From: Acinetobacter gandensis
GTDB lineage: Bacteria > Pseudomonadota > Gammaproteobacteria > Pseudomonadales > Moraxellaceae
Direction: 5' to 3'
DNA length: 64,000 nucleotides
NCBI RefSeq assembly: GCF_001678755.1
Contig: NZ_LZDS01000025.1
Coordinates: 186,001 to 250,000 of the forward strand
In this document: positions 59,223 through 64,000 of the stretch, piece by piece
Layout of the letters: each line of letters starts with the position of its first letter
How positions within the stretch are numbered: the stretch's first letter is position 1
Position numbers and translations under genes: made by a program
Notes under the pieces: generated by a model
The model's database searches: none
Told to the model about the DNA's origin: nothing
The model's input: the letters and a program-made list of their open reading frames with translations, nothing else

Positions 59223-61319
59223 ATGACACATTATAAAAAATTTATCGGGGCAAGCTGCCTTTTAAGCTGTTTAACGCTTTTTGCCTGTGGCGATAGCAAC
59301 AAAAAAGACAACGAAACATTAGTACAAGAAGATGAGGCTGATGCTCTTCACGTAATTACCAATCCACCACGTTTAAAAGCCAATAAAAGCGGCGAACATG
59401 AGCTGATTGTTGCTTATAAAAAGCAAGCTTTATTTGACCCTGAAACAGGGGAATATGATCAATTACATGCGCGTGGCTATTTGACCAAGCCTGAGCTTTA
59501 TAACAGTAAAAATGCCGATGGCAGCGTCACAGATGTATTGGTTGGCCCTCAAATTCGCGCCAAACAAGGTGAAAATTTAAAAGTTCATTTGGTCAATAAC
59601 CTACCGGTTGAATCAAACGAAACTTGTCCTGATCCTGCTACCAATATTAATCAAGGCAATTGCTTTAACACCACCAATTTACATACCCATGGTTTATGGG
59701 TGAGTCCGCAAGGCAATAGTGACAACGTATTCCTCACTATCAAACCCAATCAAGACTTTCATTATGAATTTCAGATTGAGCCGAATCATCCTGCGGGTAC
59801 GTTTTGGTATCATTCGCATGTCCATGGCTCAACAGCTATTCAGGTTTCAAGCGGCATGGCTGGCCCTTTAATTATTGAAGGTGAGCGTAAACCTATTGTG
59901 ACGAATGGACAAATTCAGCAAAACGGTGACTTTGATATTTTATGGAAAAATCAAAAGACACAAAATTATGATCATGAAAAAATTATGCTGTTTCAGCAAA
60001 TTCAATACAATGAAGATTGCGACACTAAGCTGACGCCGAATGCCGATTCACCTTGCCTGTATGCCCTTGAAGATTATTCAAAACTCGATATTCCAACCTC
60101 GTGGGCAGATGAAAATCGTTATACCAGTATCAATGGCAAAATGCTGGGAGAAATTAAAGTTGATCAAAATCAATACCACCGTTGGCGCATGATTCACGGT
60201 GGTATTCGTGACACTATTGGCTTAACCATCAAAGAGCTACCAAATTCTTCAGCATTCACCGCTGAACAAACGCTTGCTGAATGTCAGAACTATCAAACCA
60301 AAGCCATGTCAGCGCAATTTAAAAAATTAAAAACCTTGCCACTGTATACAGTCGCTCAAGATGGTTTAACCATGGGGAAAATACAAAAACAAGGGATTGA
60401 AATATTTCAGCCAGGCTATCGCTTTGATGCCATGTTGGCTTTTCCAAGCATTAATAAATACTGTGTATACGATGCTAAATTGAACTTAGAAGACGAAATC
60501 AATGCGCCAGACTCAAGTCCGCTGCTACGTCGTGCACCCGAAGAAAAACTGAATACGCAATTGCTCGGTTGGGTCAATGTTCAAGCAACGCAGCTAGCTG
60601 TACAAAGCCCTTATGACTTTTTGAAAGTGCAAGCCACTGCTATTGGACTTGCACCTGAAGTAATTCAGCAAGTTTCGCAAGGTGATCTATCCGCCTTTAT
60701 TTCTCATGCTAGCCTCATGACTGCTGAGGTCGATGAATTGCTCAAAAACATGGCAAAACAAATCACCAACTTCGACATTATGTTTAATGCTGATGGAAGC
60801 TTTAAATTTGGTATTCGTCATGCCGATGAAGGGACACTCATCAGCTTTGGCGATGCTTATCATGCAGAAGACCACACCCACCATAGCTTTGTACGTAAGC
60901 TCCTAATAGGTCAAACCCAAGAATGGGAGTTGACCAGTAATGTTGCAAGTCATCCCTTCCATATTCATGTCAACCCATTCCAAGTAGTGAAAATTTTGAA
61001 TGAAGTGGGTGTCGATGTCAGTGCCATAGGCAGTTCAGATAAAGATGGTGCTGGAAACATTGACTCGCAATATCACGGCATGAAAGGCGTTTGGAAAGAT
61101 ACGCTATTTGTGAAGCAAGGCTATAAAATAATTGTTCGCAGTAAGTATGAAAAATTTGAAGGTGATTTTGTATTGCACTGTCATATTCTGGACCATGAAG
61201 ACCAAGGCATGATGGAAACCGTACGTATATGTGGTGATAAGTTTGACTGTAACAGCGAAGCACCCGCCCACCACAGTATGGACATGAGCGCGAACGATTT
61301 AGCTGCGCATAGCCATTAA
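59223..61319 (+). CDS. Multicopper oxidase lipoprotein
   Basis: 698 residues from ATG 59223, with GGGGAAAG upstream. A lipoprotein signal (LLSCLTLFAC, lipobox Cys near residue 22) anchors it in an envelope membrane. All four copper-ligand blocks are present: HTHGLW, WYHSHVHG, HPFHIHVNPF and HCHILDHEDQGMM. A His-rich C-terminus (HHSMDMS, HSH) may sequester copper. Such enzymes oxidise Cu(I) or phenolic substrates. It is larger than CueO (about 516) owing to long insertions between the second and third copper blocks. Exact substrate unknown. Confidence 0.9.
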   Translation: MTHYKKFIGASCLLSCLTLFACGDSNKKDNETLVQEDEADALHVITNPPRLKANKSGEHELIVAYKKQALFDPETGEYDQLHARGYLTKPELYNSKNADGSVTDVLVGPQIRAKQGENLKVHLVNNLPVESNETCPDPATNINQGNCFNTTNLHTHGLWVSPQGNSDNVFLTIKPNQDFHYEFQIEPNHPAGTFWYHSHVHGSTAIQVSSGMAGPLIIEGERKPIVTNGQIQQNGDFDILWKNQKTQNYDHEKIMLFQQIQYNEDCDTKLTPNADSPCLYALEDYSKLDIPTSWADENRYTSINGKMLGEIKVDQNQYHRWRMIHGGIRDTIGLTIKELPNSSAFTAEQTLAECQNYQTKAMSAQFKKLKTLPLYTVAQDGLTMGKIQKQGIEIFQPGYRFDAMLAFPSINKYCVYDAKLNLEDEINAPDSSPLLRRAPEEKLNTQLLGWVNVQATQLAVQSPYDFLKVQATAIGLAPEVIQQVSQGDLSAFISHASLMTAEVDELLKNMAKQITNFDIMFNADGSFKFGIRHADEGTLISFGDAYHAEDHTHHSFVRKLLIGQTQEWELTSNVASHPFHIHVNPFQVVKILNEVGVDVSAIGSSDKDGAGNIDSQYHGMKGVWKDTLFVKQGYKIIVRSKYEKFEGDFVLHCHILDHEDQGMMETVRICGDKFDCNSEAPAHHSMDMSANDLAAHSH

Positions 61320-61343
61320 ACCGATCCTTAAATAACAAAAATT

Positions 61344-61371
61344 AAAATGCCCATCGCAATATGGGCATTTT
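61344..61371 (+). terminator. Terminator after the multicopper oxidase
   Basis: AAAATGCCCAT-cgca-ATATGGGCATTTT hairpin. Confidence 0.75.
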
Positions 61372-61442
61372 GTTTGCCTATCTGCCTTGCTTGCTGCAAA
61401 ATATTGTGATTAATCATTTGTGAATATACACAGAGGCTCGTC

Positions 61443-62168
61443 ATGTCAACGTCTATGGCATTTACATCTTTCACTTTAAATGGTGTGGATGCACAAAAAT
61501 TCCTTCAAGGTCAGGTGACTTTACATGTTGAACGTCTGGAAGAAAATGTAACGCGTTATACAGCAATCTGCGACCTGAAAGGCCGTATTCACTTTGGCCT
61601 ATGGCTGACCAAATTAAATGCCGAAAGTTTTGTGATTGTCACAACTCAAGATCAATCTGAAGAATTTGCCAAGCACATTAAAAAATTTGGTGCATTTTCA
61701 AAAATGAAACTTGAAGATTCGGGTCTCGTTTATCCAAGTTTAGTGAATGGCGAAACAACTTTTGGCACAGAGCCAACTGATGTTGCTGCATGGGAAGTTC
61801 AAGCGATTCAAGCGGGTCAAGCCTATATCGACCAAGCTATTGAGCACTTGTTTCAACCACAAGAATTACGATTACATCAACGTGAAGGCGTGCACTATGA
61901 CAAAGGCTGTTACTTAGGTCAGGAAGTTATTGCTCGTCTTTGGTTTAAAGCCAAGCCTAAAGCATGGCTACATGCTATTGCAGGTACAGGTGCGGCTCCC
62001 GCTGAAGGTGAACAATTGAATAAAGGCGTTCAAGTCGTCAATAGCGTAGAGGTTGAAAATGGATATGTGGCGCTGGTTGTTGCCCGTCCAGATGCATTGT
62101 CTGAACTAGATGTCACTGTGCTTAATTTGCCAGAAGCTTTAAATGGTGATGTAGCACGACCGCAGTAA
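61443..62168 (+). CDS. ygfZ: Folate-binding protein YgfZ
   Basis: 241 residues. The family signature KGCYLGQEV is at about 157-165, including the functional Cys, with FLQGQVTLHVE near residue 22 and CDLKGRI near 44. YgfZ is a tetrahydrofolate-binding protein that supports iron-sulfur cluster proteins such as MiaB. It is shorter than E. coli YgfZ (326), as in Acinetobacter relatives. A second ATG four codons later is possible. Confidence 0.9.
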   Translation: MSTSMAFTSFTLNGVDAQKFLQGQVTLHVERLEENVTRYTAICDLKGRIHFGLWLTKLNAESFVIVTTQDQSEEFAKHIKKFGAFSKMKLEDSGLVYPSLVNGETTFGTEPTDVAAWEVQAIQAGQAYIDQAIEHLFQPQELRLHQREGVHYDKGCYLGQEVIARLWFKAKPKAWLHAIAGTGAAPAEGEQLNKGVQVVNSVEVENGYVALVVARPDALSELDVTVLNLPEALNGDVARPQ

Positions 62169-62181
62169 AATATTGATGCAT

Positions 62182-62211
62182 AAAAAAACCTCCTAATAGG
62201 AGGTTTTTTAT
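62182..62211. terminator. Bidirectional terminator between ygfZ and a small gene
   Basis: AAAAAAACCTCC-taat-aGGAGGTTTTTT hairpin between convergent genes. Confidence 0.85.
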
Positions 62212-62457
62212 TTAAAATCCATGAAACAGCTTGTTCATATCTTTACACACATAGTCTTTAAAATGGTAAGCGCGTGCATGTTTAGCATCAAATTTTGCTT
62301 CAAGCTCACCTTTCTTAAAAATATAGACACGATTTTCTTTACTGACCAAAAATTCAGCACCCAGCTTCATTAATAACGCATCAATCTTATCTTCATCTGC
62401 AATTGACTCATCCGCTGCAACCTTGTCATAGTTACGTTTGATGCCTTTTATAAACAT
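62212..62457 (-). CDS. Small conserved hypothetical protein (81 residues)
   Basis: A soluble, charged protein (MFIKGIKRNYDKVAADES, ending KDMNKLFHGF) with no signal peptide or membrane segment. Its stop codon sits beside a strong bidirectional terminator. I do not recognise the family. A plausible real gene by composition and position. Confidence 0.65.
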   Translation of the reverse strand: MFIKGIKRNYDKVAADESIADEDKIDALLMKLGAEFLVSKENRVYIFKKGELEAKFDAKHARAYHFKDYVCKDMNKLFHGF

Positions 62458-62714
62458 GGTCTAACCTCAGATCTTTCGTTGAAGGCGCGATTTAAGCAAA
62501 GAACAATTAACTTTGCAAAGTACAAGCCAAATAAAAGCGGTATTGTTCTGAAAACTACAGCTTTTATACGTTAGAAAAATTTTCAAATTTTAAGTCCTAA
62601 TCACAATTCCTCACTTTACATTTACATAAATCGACCTATGATGTTAAAACAGTCAAAAATAACCACCAAAACACATAAATGGAATTATGTGCATGTTTTA
62701 AAAAAGGTTTTAAA

Positions 62715-63521
62715 ATGAAAAAAATTATTCTCGCAAGTATTTTGGCACTCACAACCCAGCTCGCATTGGCTGATACTAAAGCCGCTACAGTGGATCCTGA
62801 ATTTGCAAAAATCGAAGCGATGGTTAAAGCAAAAAATATGACGGGTGCTTATCAAGCACTCAGTAAATTAGCTGCAACCGGCAATGCCCAAGCCATCTAT
62901 AACTTAGGCTATTTAACACAAACTGGCCAAGGTACAGCAAAAGACGAGAAAAAAGCCATTCAGCTTTATGAGCAAGCTGGTGCAAAAGGCTACCCCGTTG
63001 CTAACTATGTCTTAGGTAAAAATTACGCCACAGGTACTTTAGGCCTAAAACAAGATCCAGCCAAAGCCAAACAATATTTAGAACGTGCATCGAGTGCAGG
63101 TTTTGACGATGCAACTATCGACTATGCGATTCTTTTATTTGCTGAAAACAATCCTCAGTCAGACAAATTAGCATTAACGAAGCTAGATCCACTGATCAAG
63201 AAAGGTTTCTATCCTGCAATACATGCCAAAGCGCTGTATGACATCAGTACAGGTTTTAAAACTAAGAATGATAAACCAGTTCAACAAGGCTTAAATAGCA
63301 TTCAAGATTTGGCGAAAAAAGGATATATTCCTGCTCTCATGGCTGTGGGGAACATGTTTGTGAATGGCAATATCATTCCACAAAACCTGCCTGAAGCGAA
63401 AAAAATCTTTGCAGCACTTGCACAAGAAAATGTACCACAGGCCAAAGAATCATTAGCAACAGTAGATAAATTAATAGCGGAACAAGCCAAAGCACCGAAA
63501 GCTAGCGCGAAAAAAAGTTAA
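62715..63521 (+). CDS. Sel1-repeat (TPR-like) secreted protein
   Basis: 268 residues from ATG 62715 (MKKIILASILALTTQLALADTKA), preceded by AAGG; the upstream frame gives a non-signal extension. The signal peptide ends after about residue 19. Sel1 repeats follow: AIYNLGYLTQTGQGTAKDEKKAIQLYEQAG (given here in outline only) and NYVLGKNYATGTLGLKQDPAKA, then two more divergent copies. Such periplasmic proteins mediate protein-protein contacts. A Lys/Ala-rich tail ends the protein. Confidence 0.82.
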   Translation: MKKIILASILALTTQLALADTKAATVDPEFAKIEAMVKAKNMTGAYQALSKLAATGNAQAIYNLGYLTQTGQGTAKDEKKAIQLYEQAGAKGYPVANYVLGKNYATGTLGLKQDPAKAKQYLERASSAGFDDATIDYAILLFAENNPQSDKLALTKLDPLIKKGFYPAIHAKALYDISTGFKTKNDKPVQQGLNSIQDLAKKGYIPALMAVGNMFVNGNIIPQNLPEAKKIFAALAQENVPQAKESLATVDKLIAEQAKAPKASAKKS

Positions 63522-63540
63522 AGCTCATTCATAAACTGTG

Positions 63541-63572
63541 AAAAAAAAGCCCTGCAATTGCAGGGCTTTTTA
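63541..63572. terminator. Terminator between the Sel1 gene and the OYE gene
   Basis: AAAAGCCCTGC-aatt-GCAGGGCTTTT hairpin. Confidence 0.85.
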
Positions 63573-63607
63573 TATTGCATTTTAAATTTATACCATTCTA
63601 GGCCAAT

Positions 63608-64000
63608 TTATTTAAGCAAGGCTGCATCATCAAAGGCTTTAAATTGACTGCGCTGCGCATGTGGCTGACAGCGTAAATATTGCGGCGCGATTTGAATATC
63701 TGCTCCCAATTCTGCTGCTGCATGCCAAGGCCAACGCGGGTCATATTGGATAGCACGTGCAATACCAATTGCATCTGCCATTTCATATTGCAATATGCCT
63801 TCTGCCTGCATCGCTTCCGTAATTAAGCCCACTGCAATGACCGGAATCGTAACCGCATGCTTAATCGCCTCTGCAAAAGGGACTTGATAACTCGCCTGTA
63901 GATGTATTTTCTGATCAACAGCTAAGCCACCACTCGAAGTATGGATATACGCTGCACCTAATTGTTCTAAAGCTTTAGACAATCCTACTGCAGACTCGAT
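63608..64000 (-). CDS. Old Yellow Enzyme-family oxidoreductase, C-terminal part (partial)
   Basis: The last 130 codons of a gene that enters from the right edge. The part present shows the C-terminal half of the OYE barrel: an HTSSGG motif, then IPVIAVGLITEAMQAEGIL with the FMN-phosphate strand, and DAIGIARAIQYDPRWPWHAAAELG, which is typical of NADH:flavin oxidoreductase/YqjM-type ene-reductases. These reduce activated C=C bonds with FMN and NAD(P)H. The FMN-binding N-terminus is outside the window. Confidence 0.85.
   Translation of the reverse strand: MESAVGLSKALEQLGAAYIHTSSGGLAVDQKIHLQASYQVPFAEAIKHAVTIPVIAVGLITEAMQAEGILQYEMADAIGIARAIQYDPRWPWHAAAELGADIQIAPQYLRCQPHAQRSQFKAFDDAALLK

Overview
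The window reads as chromosomal DNA of an Acinetobacter species (Gammaproteobacteria, Moraxellaceae). Supporting this are an NADH dehydrogenase I operon with fused nuoCD, the BfmR/BfmS two-component pair nearly as known from A. baumannii, a GltIJKL glutamate/aspartate importer, a ribonucleotide reductase large subunit with two ATP-cone-like regions, and many small Acinetobacter-type hypothetical genes in AT-rich DNA. The species is not determined. No rRNA, tRNA or CRISPR array was seen.

Layout: 1-2.5 kb, end of a glutamate/aspartate ABC importer operon. 2.5-6.2 kb, fpr with a divergent LysR regulator, two cold-shock-domain genes and upp. 6.3-21.4 kb, nuoA to nuoN on the minus strand, encoding proton-pumping complex I. 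22-24.9 kb, a small hypothetical gene and bfmRS. 25.1-30.2 kb, nrdA, two small membrane-protein genes and nrdB, with a consensus DnaA box and a candidate NrdR box pair upstream. 30.26-32.20 kb, a 1.94-kb transposon-like insertion. 32.3-34.1 kb, three genes that share one cold-shock-like N-terminal head but carry different membrane tails. 34.2-47 kb, housekeeping and hypothetical genes with two decayed ones (ltrA, an AI-2E/PerM transporter). 47-53 kb, rluA, a GIY-YIG protein, a 195-bp sequence present twice, and small membrane proteins. 53.0-55.9 kb, a nonsense-interrupted repeat protein and a two-gene ATPase + HNH nuclease module that looks like a Septu-type antiphage system. 56-64 kb, acnD, a multicopper oxidase lipoprotein, ygfZ, a Sel1-repeat protein and the end of an Old Yellow Enzyme gene.

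The two most notable loci are accessory. First, between the nrdB stop codon and its probable native terminator lies an element with 5-bp direct repeats (AGTAA), about 27-bp imperfect terminal inverted repeats and seven 18-bp subterminal repeats (three left, four right). This is the end architecture of Tn7/Tn5053-type transposons. It encodes no transposase, only an alpha/beta hydrolase and a divergent TetR regulator with a perfect palindromic operator between them. Second, directly after the acnD terminator sits an AT-rich ATPase/HNH pair whose ATPase has about 200 residues in front of Walker A. Also worth attention are the duplicated 195-bp sequence (a possible small-RNA family) and the swappable cold-shock-like heads.

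All family names are from reading motifs and remembered family features; no database search was run.
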